The notes under the pieces are model-generated. The model did not search any database and was not told the origin of the DNA. It worked only from the letters and a program-made list of their open reading frames with translations. Position numbers and translations under genes: made by a program. A stretch of 64,000 nt of DNA from JBKECF01 sp047974375 (GTDB lineage: Bacteria; Bacillota; Clostridia; Lachnospirales; CAMZNU01): assembly GCA_047974375.1 (NCBI GenBank), contig JBKECF010000054.1:186001-250000 (forward strand), given 5' to 3'. The number at the start of each line of letters is the position of its first letter. The stretch's first letter is position 1. This document shows positions 26,664 through 36,007 of this stretch, one piece after another.

Positions 26664-27839
26664 TTACAACATTAACCTATATATCTTAATAACATCTTCT
26701 TCATTTAATTTAACAAAACCATTTATAAAACCAACTCTGCCATCGCCATAACAAGCAGTGTGTGCCATTTTTTCAATGTCTTCTTCTTTTGCACCTATTT
26801 CTTCGAAATTCTTTGGCATGCCAATGGATATTAAAAATTGGCGTAATTTTTCTATGCCTTCAAGGGCTGTTTCTTTTGGGTTCTCAAAATTCATTTGGCA
26901 ACCCCAAACTCTAACGGCTGCTTTTGCAAAACGCATTACATCATGGTCTACATTGTATGTAAATACTGCAGGCATACATATAGCAAGTCCAGCTCCATGG
27001 GCTGCGTCATAAGTTGAAGAAATTTCATGGTCTATAGTATGGCTTGACCAATCTTGACTACGTCCTACGCCACAACTATTGTTATGGGCTGCCATTCCTG
27101 CCCACATTATATTAGCTCTGGAATCGTAATCTTCTTCATTTTCCATTGCTTTTTTACCTTCTTTTATCATTGTAAGCAAAAGAGCTTCAATCATTCTATC
27201 GGTTACTTCTACTTCTTTTGTATTTGTCAAATACCTTTCGTAAAGGTGTGCTATTATATCTGTAATTCCGCAAGCTGTTTGGTATTTAGGTAAAGTTTTT
27301 GTAAGATCTGGGTTAAGTATGCTAAATACTGGTCGTATTGCGTCACCATTTGAACCACGTTTAAACATACCATTCTCATTTGTTATAACGGAGTTGGCAC
27401 TGCCTTCGCTACCAGCTGCCGCTATTGTAAGAACAGTACCAACAGGTATGGCTTTTTCTATGGTTTTTCCTTGATAAAAATCCCAAAAATCTCCATTATA
27501 AACTATGCCTGCTGCAATAGCTTTTGCTGAATCTATAACACTGCCTCCGCCTACGGCTAAAATAAAATCTATTTTTTCTTTTCTGCAAATTTCTATGGAA
27601 TCGTAAACTAAGCCACTTCGTGGATTTGGCTTAACTCCACCTATTTCAATATATTCAATGTTCTCTGCATCTAGGGATTTTTTTACTCGCTCCAGTAGAC
27701 CGAAACGAACAACCGAACCACCACCGTAATGAATCATTACTTTTGTACCATTAAATTTTTTTACATATTTACCTGCTTCTGTTTCTGTATCTTTACCGAA
27801 TACAAAGAAAGTAGGTGAATAAAAAGTAAAATTTTCCAT
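26664..27839 (-). CDS. Iron-containing alcohol dehydrogenase (butanol dehydrogenase-like)
   Basis: A 391-residue type III alcohol dehydrogenase, NAD(P)H-linked, reducing aldehydes to alcohols in fermentation. The sequence shows the MENFTFYSPTFFVFGKDT start, the GGGSVIDSAKAIAAG cofactor motif, and metal ligands in GITDIIAHLYERYL and TYDAAHGAGLAICMP. It resembles the BdhA/YqhD branch. GGAGG overlaps an earlier ATG at 27851, so the start is put at 27839. It is the last gene of the minus-strand run beginning at the cysteine desulfurase. Confidence 0.93.
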   Translation of the reverse strand: MENFTFYSPTFFVFGKDTETEAGKYVKKFNGTKVMIHYGGGSVVRFGLLERVKKSLDAENIEYIEIGGVKPNPRSGLVYDSIEICRKEKIDFILAVGGGSVIDSAKAIAAGIVYNGDFWDFYQGKTIEKAIPVGTVLTIAAAGSEGSANSVITNENGMFKRGSNGDAIRPVFSILNPDLTKTLPKYQTACGITDIIAHLYERYLTNTKEVEVTDRMIEALLLTMIKEGKKAMENEEDYDSRANIMWAGMAAHNNSCGVGRSQDWSSHTIDHEISSTYDAAHGAGLAICMPAVFTYNVDHDVMRFAKAAVRVWGCQMNFENPKETALEGIEKLRQFLISIGMPKNFEEIGAKEEDIEKMAHTACYGDGRVGFINGFVKLNEEDVIKIYRLML

Positions 27840-27857
27840 ATTATCCTCCATTAAAAT

Positions 27858-28865
27858 TTAGAAATCTACGCCACAACCACAGTCAAGTAAGATTTGAGAT
27901 TCAATATAAAGTTTACCTGCGGTTTTAATTTTTCCATTGTCTATCATTGTACTTATTTCGCTTTTAATAGCTGAATCTGTAATACTATTTAATAAGTTTT
28001 TGTTTGCTTCGCTGTTTATGTCATCATTTATATTTAGTGATGTAGTAGGAACTTCTTTTTTACTACCAGGAGCTTGTAAAAACTTATTATCTACTAAGTA
28101 TTGGATAGCCTTATGCTCTTCAGTGCTTACATCTGGAACTGTATGTAATGACCAGTTGCCATCAATTTCGCCTTTTAACTCTTTATTTGTTACATAGTCA
28201 ACCAATAATTCTTGAATTGTTTTTTCGCTTGTACTTACAATGTCCTCTGTTTTTATTATTTCTTTATCCAGTAGTTCAATTGCTTTATTGCTGTTTATAG
28301 CAATTGTAAATACATCTTCAGGTTTAATTTCTACAGTATCTTTTGTAAGTTTAATAATTCTATTACCTACTTCATTTTTTATTTTTATTGTATAATTTAT
28401 ACCAGAGAAGAAATCAAGATTTGTCACATCTGTATTTGCGAAAGAAATTGTAAGATCTCCATTTTTTAACTGGTTATAATAGCTTACTGAAAGTTCAAGG
28501 TATTTTTTTAAATTTTCTCCTGTTATTTTATAAGTTTTTAAAGATGCTGCTGTGGGATAAAGTGCTTTTATAGTTTTTGCTGTAACATCACCTTTAGGGA
28601 TATTACTGTATGGGCTAAAAATAGGAGTTGCAGAGATGTCGGCACCACTATTTTCCAATTGAACTGTGTTTATTAAATCTGGTATTGCTGAATCTTTTAA
28701 TAAAGATTTAGGCTGGTTTTTTAAGCTATCTTTTCCTAAATAAGTTACTGTAGATGTAGCTATAACTGGATCTTCTACAACCTCGGCTTTTGCTTCAGCA
28801 AAAATTGGTGTTCCTAAAATTGTTGTTGCTAGTAATGTACCTAAAATTAAGTTTCTTTTTTTCAT
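27858..28865 (-). CDS. Secreted 5'-nucleotidase C-terminal-domain protein lacking the phosphoesterase domain
   Basis: A 335-residue exported protein with signal peptide MKKRNLILGTLLATTILGTPIFAEA. The mature part matches the C-terminal substrate-binding domain of 5'-nucleotidases/CpdB: LENSGADISATPIFS, NIPKGDVTAKTIKALYP, TYKITGENLKKYLELS and DFFSGINYTIKI. The N-terminal metallophosphoesterase domain of about 300 residues is absent, so no hydrolytic activity is expected. The protein ends with an unusual CGCGVDF tail. GGAGG sits 6 bases before the ATG at 28865. It starts one base after the radical SAM gene ends, so the two are tightly coupled. Confidence 0.75.
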   Translation of the reverse strand: MKKRNLILGTLLATTILGTPIFAEAKAEVVEDPVIATSTVTYLGKDSLKNQPKSLLKDSAIPDLINTVQLENSGADISATPIFSPYSNIPKGDVTAKTIKALYPTAASLKTYKITGENLKKYLELSVSYYNQLKNGDLTISFANTDVTNLDFFSGINYTIKIKNEVGNRIIKLTKDTVEIKPEDVFTIAINSNKAIELLDKEIIKTEDIVSTSEKTIQELLVDYVTNKELKGEIDGNWSLHTVPDVSTEEHKAIQYLVDNKFLQAPGSKKEVPTTSLNINDDINSEANKNLLNSITDSAIKSEISTMIDNGKIKTAGKLYIESQILLDCGCGVDF

Positions 28866-28866
28866 A

Positions 28867-29781
28867 TTATCCTCCAATATTGAATTTATTGCCTTGAAAA
28901 ATACTTTCATTCTTCATTATAAACTCTATTTCATCATTAATTTTTCTCCAACTCATTCCCCAATTTTCAAATAGTGAAATATCTTCAGGGGCACGGCCTA
29001 GTAAACGTTGTACCGGTATATTTGGGTCTAAGTACTCTAAGAATGTAATTACTCTTTTTACGTACTCATCTTTGCTACATATTTCAATTTCATTATTTAA
29101 ATACATTGTTGCAAGTTTTGTATTTTTTACAATGTATAGGCTGTGTAGCTTAATGAAATCAACTCCAAGTGCAGATACAAATTTACTGGATTCAATTGTA
29201 TCGTAAATGTTATCCCAGGGCAAATTTAAAATTAAATGAGTACATATTTTAAATTTGTATTTTTTTATTAGCAATATAGCCTGTACAAATTCAGATAGTC
29301 CATGGCCTCTATTTATTTTTAGTAATGTATGGTAGTTAGTTGTTTGTAAGCCGAGTTCTACTGTAATATTAACATTATATTTGTTTTCTATTTTTTTCAT
29401 AACATCTAAATATTCTTTAGATATGCAATCTGGTCTTGTCGATATAGCTATTTCCACAACATCATCTCTTATACATTGGTGTAAGTATTTTTCAAAGTTT
29501 GTAATAGGTAAAAATGTATTAGTATAGTTTTGAAAATATATAATAAATTTTTTAGCATTGTATTTTTTTCCAATGTAACTTATATTTTCATTTATTTGTT
29601 TATTAAAATCTATTGCTCTACTTTCGTGACCAGCACCATCTTCACCACAAAAAATACAACCTTCACCATTTGTTCTGTTTGGACAACCACAATTAATATT
29701 TACAGGGATTTTGTAAACTTTTTCGCCGTAGGTATTTTTTAAGTATGTAGAATATTTGTAATAGCTTACTCTGCTTTCCAT
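28867..29781 (-). CDS. TIGR01212-family radical SAM protein
   Basis: A 304-residue radical SAM protein of the YhcC/TIGR01212 group, whose reaction is not established. The cluster region is NCGCPNRTNGEGCIFCGEDG, followed by FIIYFQNYTNT, ISTRPDCI and VELGLQTTN motifs typical of the family. It overlaps the end of tgt by 16 bp and is followed at once by the secreted nucleotidase-domain gene. A second family member forms the N-terminus of the fusion protein at 60336. Confidence 0.9.
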   Translation of the reverse strand: MESRVSYYKYSTYLKNTYGEKVYKIPVNINCGCPNRTNGEGCIFCGEDGAGHESRAIDFNKQINENISYIGKKYNAKKFIIYFQNYTNTFLPITNFEKYLHQCIRDDVVEIAISTRPDCISKEYLDVMKKIENKYNVNITVELGLQTTNYHTLLKINRGHGLSEFVQAILLIKKYKFKICTHLILNLPWDNIYDTIESSKFVSALGVDFIKLHSLYIVKNTKLATMYLNNEIEICSKDEYVKRVITFLEYLDPNIPVQRLLGRAPEDISLFENWGMSWRKINDEIEFIMKNESIFQGNKFNIGG

Positions 29782-30899
29782 GATTCCAATGTCCTTTTTT
29801 TGTACTCTTGAAAGTTATCACTATCTAAGGCATCTCTTGTTTCTTCCATTAAATTATTATAAAAGTATAAGTTATGTAAAACGCAAAGACGCATTGCTAA
29901 CATTTCCTTAGCTTTAAATAAATGTCTTATATATGCTCGGCTGTATTTTTTACATGTAGGGCATTGGCATTTTGAGTCTATAGGAGTATCGTCTAACTCA
30001 TACTTTTTATTATTTAAATTTAATTTACCTGTAGATGTGTAAACATGCGCATGTCTACCATTTCTTGCTGGCATTACACAGTCAAAAAAATCAACACCAC
30101 GGTCTACAGCTTCTAAAATATTTTCTGGAGTACCTACACCCATTAAATAGGTTGGCTTTTCCAATGGTAAATGTGGGACTGTTTTTTCAATTATCTCATA
30201 CATATCTTCATGGCTTTCACCAACGGCTAAACCACCTAAGGAATATCCATCAAGATTTAATTCGCTAATTCTTTTAGCTTGCTCTATACGAATATCTGCA
30301 AAAGTTCCACCTTGGTTAATTCCAAATAGCATTTGATTTTTATTTATGGTATCTTCCATATTGTTTAATGTGGACATTTTTTTTACGCAGCGTTCTAGCC
30401 AACGTACTGTACGATTTACAGAATCATCCATGTATTGTCTTGTTGCTGGATATGGTGGGCACTCATCAAATGCCATTGCAATGGTGGAGCCTAAATTAGA
30501 CTGTATTTGCATACTTTCTTCTGGTCCCATAAATATTTTATGGCCGTCTATATGAGAGCGGAAATAAACTCCCTCTTCTTTTATTTTTCTCATTTGAGCT
30601 AAAGAAAATACTTGAAATCCACCGGAATCAGTAAGTATTGGCTTATCCCATACCATGAATTTATGTAGGCCGCCTAGTTTTTTTATAATTTCATCACCGG
30701 GCCTTAAATGTAAATGGTAGGTGTTAGATAATTCTATTTGACATTTTATTTGATTTAAGTCTTCTGTTGAAACAGCTCCCTTTATAGCGGCGATTGTCCC
30801 AACATTCATAAATAATGGGGTTTGAACAGTGCCGTGGACAGTTTTAAACTCCCCTCTTTTTGCCATTCCTTTTGGATCTTTCTTTAATAATTTATACAT
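29766..30899 (-). CDS. tgt: Queuine/preQ1 tRNA-ribosyltransferase
   Basis: A 377-residue tRNA-guanine transglycosylase, which exchanges guanine 34 of Asn, Asp, His and Tyr tRNAs for a queuosine precursor. Motifs: LTDSGGFQVFSLA (active-site Asp), DECPPYPATRQYMD, GGLAVGESHEDMYEI, YLMGVGTPENILEAV and the zinc site CQCPTCKKYS..Y..HLFKAKEMLA..L...HNL. It lies in an operon with thiI and the desulfurase, another tRNA-modification pair, and overlaps the fumarase beta gene by 8 bp. Confidence 0.97.
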   Translation of the reverse strand: MYKLLKKDPKGMAKRGEFKTVHGTVQTPLFMNVGTIAAIKGAVSTEDLNQIKCQIELSNTYHLHLRPGDEIIKKLGGLHKFMVWDKPILTDSGGFQVFSLAQMRKIKEEGVYFRSHIDGHKIFMGPEESMQIQSNLGSTIAMAFDECPPYPATRQYMDDSVNRTVRWLERCVKKMSTLNNMEDTINKNQMLFGINQGGTFADIRIEQAKRISELNLDGYSLGGLAVGESHEDMYEIIEKTVPHLPLEKPTYLMGVGTPENILEAVDRGVDFFDCVMPARNGRHAHVYTSTGKLNLNNKKYELDDTPIDSKCQCPTCKKYSRAYIRHLFKAKEMLAMRLCVLHNLYFYNNLMEETRDALDSDNFQEYKKRTLESWKAE

Positions 30900-31404
30900 A
30901 TATATTATTTCCTTCTATGTCAATTGCGACAATTAATTCTAAGTTTTCAACTTCTAAACGTCTTATAGCTTCAGTTCCTAGCTCCTCATAGCCGATTACA
31001 TCTACTTTTTTTATTGCGTTTGCTACTACTAGCCCAGCGCCACCTATGGCTACTAAATATACAGCCTTGTTTTTAATCATGGAGTCAATTACACTTTTGC
31101 TTCTATTTCCTTTGCCTATCATAATTTTCAAACCATTGTCTAATAAAGTGGGGGTATAAGGGTCTTGCCTATAAGAGGTTGTTGGGCCAACACTCCCTAT
31201 AATTTCATTGGGTGCAGCAGGGCATGGGCCTGCATAGTAAATTGTAGAGTTTTTCAATGGAAAAGGCAGCTCCTTGTTTAAAGATATAGCTTCGGTCATT
31301 TTTTTGTGAGCAGCATCTCGTGCTGTATAGATAACACCAGATATATTTATTTTATCTCCACATTTTAATTGCTTTAGTTCTTCAGGGGTTAAGGGTAGAT
31401 TCAT
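30892..31404 (-). CDS. fumB: Fumarate hydratase, class I, beta subunit (C-terminal type)
   Basis: A 170-residue subunit of the oxygen-sensitive two-subunit fumarase (C-terminal half of single-chain class I fumarases). It shows MNLPLTPEELKQLKCGDKIN, YTARDAAHKKM, YYAGPCPA and IGSVGPTTSYRQDPYTP. The start at 31404 follows AGAGGTGACT; the longer frame from 31449 has no ribosome site and would overlap the alpha-subunit gene. It forms a pair with the alpha gene 8 bases upstream. Gene names for two-subunit fumarases vary (fumB, ttdB-like). Confidence 0.94.
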   Translation of the reverse strand: MNLPLTPEELKQLKCGDKINISGVIYTARDAAHKKMTEAISLNKELPFPLKNSTIYYAGPCPAAPNEIIGSVGPTTSYRQDPYTPTLLDNGLKIMIGKGNRSKSVIDSMIKNKAVYLVAIGGAGLVVANAIKKVDVIGYEELGTEAIRRLEVENLELIVAIDIEGNNIYV

Positions 31405-31412
31405 AGTCACCT

Positions 31413-32246
31413 CTATATTTCTACAGACATATGTCTGCTGGCATGGCAACAGACATTTACAGCAACAGGAAGTCCTGCTATATGTGTTGGTAAAACTTCT
31501 ATATTAACCCCCAAAGCCGTTGTTTTACCACCTAAGCCTTGAGGACCAATATTAGTATTATTTATTTTTTCTAGAAGGGTTTCTTCTAATTTACTGTAGT
31601 ATGGATTTGCATGTTTACTATTTATTGACCTAAGAAGCGCTTTTTTTGAAATATAGGCACATTCATCAAAAGTGCCACCTATTCCGATGCCTACTATAAT
31701 AGGTGGGCAAGGATTACCGCCTCCGTTTTTAACTTTTTCTAAAACAAAGTCTATTACACCCTTTACACCGTCAGCTGGCTTTAACATTTTAATGCCACTC
31801 ATGTTTTCGCTTCCGAAGCCTTTTGCCATTATGCTTATTTTTACCTTGTCGCCTTTTACAATGTTGTATTTAATAATTGCTGGAGTGTTATCATTTGTGT
31901 TGTTCCGCTCCAGAGGGTCTGATACAACAGATTTTCGCAAATATCCGTCAATATAAGCTTCCTTTACTCCTTGGTTTACAGCTGTACTTATATCACCATT
32001 TACTAAATGGACATCTTGTCCTACTTCTAAATACACTATGGCCATGCCGGTATCTTGGCAAATTGGACGTTTTTGTCCTTTTGCCATATTCATATTTTCT
32101 ACTAAAATATCCATTATATCTCTTGCTAGTTTTGTATCCTTGGTATTTTTAATTGTGCTATAAATGTCCTCAGAAATATTCCAATTACATTCTATGAACA
32201 TTTTTTTAATTTCCTCTTTAATTATTTCTACAGAAATTTCTCTCAT
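31413..32246 (-). CDS. fumA: Fumarate hydratase, class I, alpha subunit (N-terminal type)
   Basis: A 277-residue iron-sulfur subunit. Motifs RPICQDTGMAIVYLEVG, NNTNDNTPAIIKYN, GFGSENMSGIKMLKPADG, NPCPPIIVGIGIGGTFDECA and PVAVNVCCHASRHMS supply cluster cysteines typical of class I fumarases and L-tartrate dehydratase alpha subunits. GGAG in the end of thiI precedes the ATG at 32246, one base after the thiI stop. A tartrate dehydratase role cannot be excluded but no tartrate genes are nearby. Confidence 0.94.
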   Translation of the reverse strand: MREISVEIIKEEIKKMFIECNWNISEDIYSTIKNTKDTKLARDIMDILVENMNMAKGQKRPICQDTGMAIVYLEVGQDVHLVNGDISTAVNQGVKEAYIDGYLRKSVVSDPLERNNTNDNTPAIIKYNIVKGDKVKISIMAKGFGSENMSGIKMLKPADGVKGVIDFVLEKVKNGGGNPCPPIIVGIGIGGTFDECAYISKKALLRSINSKHANPYYSKLEETLLEKINNTNIGPQGLGGKTTALGVNIEVLPTHIAGLPVAVNVCCHASRHMSVEI

Positions 32247-32247
32247 T

Positions 32248-33429
32248 TTATAACTCCAAAATCTCACATTGGTCTACAGCTTTTGTCATGTGTTCTTCAA
32301 GACCACGTTGGAACATAGTGGCTTCTATATTTTCAATGATACTTCTTTTAGATTTGGTTTCTGGGTGTTTTGCTACAAAAATAGTACAACAATCTTCAAA
32401 AGGTCGAATGGAAATAGGGTAGGTGTTTATTTTTAATGCAAGGTCTATTATTTCTTGTTTGTCATAGCCTGCAAGGGGCCTAATAATAGGTAGCTGACTG
32501 GCTGAATTAATGGCATTGATGCTGTGCAGAGTCTGACTTGCAACTTGGCCTACACTATCTCCTACAACTAAACATAGGCTTTTATTTTTCTTTCCGATTT
32601 TTTCGCTTATACGCAACATTATTCTTTTTAAGAGAATTGTCATTTTTTCAGGTGGAGTATTTTCATATATAAAAAGTTGGGTTTCTGTAAAAGGAACGAT
32701 ATATAGCTTTATACCACCAGTGTATTTACTTAATTCCTTTGCTAAATCAATTACTTTTTCTTTGGCTCTGTTGGAGGTGTAAGGCGGACTGTGGAAATAA
32801 ACGCAGTGTAGTTCAATACCTCTTTTAGCCATTAAAAAACCAGCAACAGGGCTGTCTATTCCGCCGGAAAGAAGCAGTGTTCCATTTCCTGTAGAGCCTT
32901 TTGGTAGACCACCAAAGCCTTTTATCTCTTTGGAAAAAATATAGGCTTTGTTTCTAAGTTCTACGTGAATTTCCTCCTCGGGATCGTGAACATTTACAGA
33001 TAGAGTTGGAATATTATCTAGTATAAATCCACCTATGCGTATACTTACATCGTTTGACTCTATGGGGTATCGCTTATCAGAACGTCTTGTAAAAACTTTA
33101 TATGTAAAATCTAAATTTTTATAATTTTCTTTCACATATACTACAGCCATTTTTTCTATATTCTCTATGGATTGGTCTTCTATAACATAGCAAGGGCACA
33201 CACCTACTATTCCAAAAACATTAGCTACTCTGTGAGTTACACGGTCATACTCAATGTCTTTAGATAAATCTTCAAGAATAAGACGCCCTTGCTCTTTGTG
33301 TACGTAAAAATTATCACCTACATCCTTAACAGAGTTTAATATTGCGTGGATTAATTTTTTTTCAAAAAGGCCTCTATTCCTTCCACGCAAAGCTATTTCA
33401 CCGTATTTAATTAAAAGTACTTTTTTCAT
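32248..33429 (-). CDS. thiI: tRNA 4-thiouridine synthase ThiI
   Basis: A 393-residue enzyme with an N-terminal ferredoxin-like/THUMP region (about 1-165) and a PP-loop pyrophosphatase domain (LLLSGGIDSPVAGFLMAKRG, about residues 186-205), then CVYFHSPPYTS and RPFEDCCTIF. It adenylates and thiolates U8 of tRNA using sulfur from a desulfurase. The rhodanese domain of enterobacterial ThiI is absent, as usual in Clostridia. It overlaps the cysteine desulfurase gene by 4 bp, making a dedicated sulfur-delivery pair. Confidence 0.96.
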   Translation of the reverse strand: MKKVLLIKYGEIALRGRNRGLFEKKLIHAILNSVKDVGDNFYVHKEQGRLILEDLSKDIEYDRVTHRVANVFGIVGVCPCYVIEDQSIENIEKMAVVYVKENYKNLDFTYKVFTRRSDKRYPIESNDVSIRIGGFILDNIPTLSVNVHDPEEEIHVELRNKAYIFSKEIKGFGGLPKGSTGNGTLLLSGGIDSPVAGFLMAKRGIELHCVYFHSPPYTSNRAKEKVIDLAKELSKYTGGIKLYIVPFTETQLFIYENTPPEKMTILLKRIMLRISEKIGKKNKSLCLVVGDSVGQVASQTLHSINAINSASQLPIIRPLAGYDKQEIIDLALKINTYPISIRPFEDCCTIFVAKHPETKSKRSIIENIEATMFQRGLEEHMTKAVDQCEILEL

Positions 33430-34544
33430 CGTTTCACAAACTTTCTTAATAGATCTACATGATATTTTATTCTGTCCTTTACAAGTATAATTTCTTTCTG
33501 TGAATTATTTATGGAGAAACTAAATCTAACAGTTCCATCAACTCTTGGGTCTTGGAAACCATAGGCATGGAGCATTGCATTTTTGGATTTACTACTACAA
33601 GAAGAGCCTGTTGAAACGTAAATTTCATCGGATTCTAATGCGTGCAATAGTACTTCTCCCTTTAAATTTTCAAAATACAGACTACATATATAGGGGGATG
33701 TGTTTTGTCCGTTTATTTTTATTCCTTCAATTTCTTCTGTTATTTTTAAAAATTCTTTTTTTAGATTTAGAACATAGTCAAAATGTTCATGGATGTTTTT
33801 GTTTAATTCTGCTGAAACTGCACCAATGGCAGCTATGGCTGATATATTTTCTGTACCAGGTCTGATTTTTTCCATTTGTTCGCCGCCGTTTAAAATGGAA
33901 TTAATTTTTGTACCTGTCTTAATGTATAAACCGCCAGAACCTTTTGGGCAGAATATTTTGTGTCCACTAAAAGTGTAAATATCAATGTCTTTACAATCGA
34001 TGTCCAGCTTACAAAAACCTTGTACGCCATCGATATGGAATATAATATTTTTATCTTTTAGGATTTTTTTTATTTCATTAATAGGAGATATTGCACCTGT
34101 TTCGTTGTTTACGTGCATTATGCTTACTAGGGCAGTGTCTTCACTTATTGTGTTTTGTAACTCCTTTAAATCAATTTCACCATATTTATTTAGTTTCAGG
34201 TAAGTTACGGTGTATCCTTTTTTTTCTAGGATTTTATAGTTTGCCAAAACGCTTGGATGTTCAGCTTTAGTTGTTATAATATGTTTTTTTCTAGTAGCAG
34301 ATAAAGTTCCTTGTATAGCTAGGTTATTACTTTCTGTTGCGCCAGATGTAAAGAAAATTTCTTTTTCTTTCACTTTTAGTATTTTGGCAACTTCTTTTTT
34401 ACTATTAATAATTTCTTTCTCGCTATTTATCCCTAAGTTGTGTAGAGAAGATGGGTTGCCAAAATTATTTGTATTTAATTCAATTATTTTTTTTATTGCT
34501 AGGTCGCAGGTTTTTGTTGTGGCTGCATTGTCTAAATAAATCAT
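33426..34544 (-). CDS. Cysteine desulfurase (NifS/IscS family)
   Basis: A 372-residue PLP enzyme that takes sulfur from cysteine. It shows MIYLDNAATTK, FTSGATESNNLAI, the TKAEHPSV histidine motif, HIDGVQGFCKL, the PLP-lysine motif YTFSGHKIFCPKGSGGLY and the mobile active-site Cys loop STGSSCSSKSKNAM. It heads the operon and overlaps thiI, so tRNA 4-thiouridine is its likely main product (a NifZ-like role); IscU and suf partners are absent here. Confidence 0.95.
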   Translation of the reverse strand: MIYLDNAATTKTCDLAIKKIIELNTNNFGNPSSLHNLGINSEKEIINSKKEVAKILKVKEKEIFFTSGATESNNLAIQGTLSATRKKHIITTKAEHPSVLANYKILEKKGYTVTYLKLNKYGEIDLKELQNTISEDTALVSIMHVNNETGAISPINEIKKILKDKNIIFHIDGVQGFCKLDIDCKDIDIYTFSGHKIFCPKGSGGLYIKTGTKINSILNGGEQMEKIRPGTENISAIAAIGAVSAELNKNIHEHFDYVLNLKKEFLKITEEIEGIKINGQNTSPYICSLYFENLKGEVLLHALESDEIYVSTGSSCSSKSKNAMLHAYGFQDPRVDGTVRFSFSINNSQKEIILVKDRIKYHVDLLRKFVKR

Positions 34545-34640
34545 TTAATCACTCCATTTAATACTTTTTGAATATTATAGCATATTTTATAATGAAATAT
34601 TCATAAAAATCAATGGTCTGATTTTTATGAAAAAATAATA

Positions 34641-34694
34641 CTAAAAGCCATTTGAAATCTACAGGATATTACATAGGTTTCAAGTGGCTTTTAG
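34641..34694. terminator. Terminator near the mtaD-like gene end
   Basis: CTAAAAGCCATTTGAAA pairs with TTTCAAGTGGCTTTTAG (one wobble) and is flanked by AT-rich runs. It follows the minus-strand deaminase gene. Confidence 0.75.
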
Positions 34695-34714
34695 CTTTTA
34701 GTTATATATTAAAT

Positions 34715-36007
34715 TTATGTAGTAAGCCTATTTAATTTTTCATTTGCTATTGCTTTGGCATTATATTTAATTTTTTCTATATCAATAGTAGGGTATTCAC
34801 CATTTTTATATACCACTTTACCATCAATAATATTTAGTATAATGTCACTACTTTGAGCAGAATACAATATATTAGACATAGGATTAATAAGTGGTAGCAT
34901 ATGAGGGTTATTACTATTAAAGACAACTATATCGGCTTTATTGCCAACTTTAATTTCGCCGCAGTTTAATCTATTTTGAGCTGTAGCGCCGTTTTTACAT
35001 GATATTTCAAAAACTTTTTTTATTTCTAATACAACAGGGTCTTTATGCAAACCTTTTTGTAATAATGCCATTAGGTTAATTTCTTCTAACATATTTAAAT
35101 TATTGTTGCTGGCTGCACCATCAGTGCCAACGCATACATTTATAGAATTTTTATCCATGGTAACAATATCTGCAAAGCCACTACCTAATTTTAAATTACT
35201 CGAAGGACAATGCAATACGTTAACTCTATTATTTTTTAAAATTTGCAAATCATTTTCTTCTAGGAATACACAATGTGCTGCATTGGTATTGGCTTCAAAT
35301 ACACCTAAACTTTCAAACCATTGAGATGGTGTTTTGCCACCTCGTCGTTTTTTGCATTCCTCATGTTCTTTTTTTGTTTCTGATAAATGTAAATGTACAT
35401 TTAATTTATTTTCTTTAGCAAAGTTGCCAGCTTCTTTGCATAAAAGCTCTCCGCTCGTGTATTCGGCGTGTATACCCACATCGGCTATTATTCTACCATT
35501 GGTGGTATTGGAAAATTCCATTAAGGTTTTAGTGCCTTCATATCCATTTGTATCTTTAAAATGAATGTCTTCGTTACCACTGGAACCATGGCACAAATTT
35601 GCTTTAATACCACTTTCATTTACGGCTTTTGCTACAGACTCCATTTTAAAGTACATATCGCTAAAAGATGCAACTCCGCTTGCTAACATCTCGGAAATTC
35701 CTAGTAATGAGCCCCAATAAATATCTTTATTTGTAAGTAATGCCTCGTAGGGGAACATTTTTGTTGTAAGCCATGTGTCTAAGGGTAAACCTTCACCATA
35801 TCCTCGCAAAAGACTCATTGGGGCATGACAATGCATGTTGTAAAACCCTGGTGCGGCTATTTTCCCTTCTCCGTTGTAGATTTCTCCGTTGTAGTCAGTG
35901 GGAATTTCTGTGGAAATAGATTTGATTTTTTCATTCTCGATTAAAATGTTTACATTTTTTTGTAAGCTGTAGTTTTCTCCTATTAATGTAATATTTTTTA
36001 TTAGCAT
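34715..36007 (-). CDS. mtaD: 5'-methylthioadenosine/S-adenosylhomocysteine (5'-deoxyadenosine) deaminase
   Basis: A 430-residue amidohydrolase of the MtaD/DadD group, which deaminates MTA, SAH or 5'-deoxyadenosine to the inosine analogues. Metal and substrate motifs: NMHCHAPMSLLRG, GIHAEYTSGELL, VHLHLSETKKEHEEC, NAAHCVFL and VGTDGAASNNNLNMLEE. It sits divergently from the DeoR regulator and next to the phosphorylase/isomerase/aldolase operon. Its 6-oxopurine product would suit the linked phosphorylase, so it probably feeds that salvage pathway. Confidence 0.88.
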   Translation of the reverse strand: MLIKNITLIGENYSLQKNVNILIENEKIKSISTEIPTDYNGEIYNGEGKIAAPGFYNMHCHAPMSLLRGYGEGLPLDTWLTTKMFPYEALLTNKDIYWGSLLGISEMLASGVASFSDMYFKMESVAKAVNESGIKANLCHGSSGNEDIHFKDTNGYEGTKTLMEFSNTTNGRIIADVGIHAEYTSGELLCKEAGNFAKENKLNVHLHLSETKKEHEECKKRRGGKTPSQWFESLGVFEANTNAAHCVFLEENDLQILKNNRVNVLHCPSSNLKLGSGFADIVTMDKNSINVCVGTDGAASNNNLNMLEEINLMALLQKGLHKDPVVLEIKKVFEISCKNGATAQNRLNCGEIKVGNKADIVVFNSNNPHMLPLINPMSNILYSAQSSDIILNIIDGKVVYKNGEYPTIDIEKIKYNAKAIANEKLNRLTT

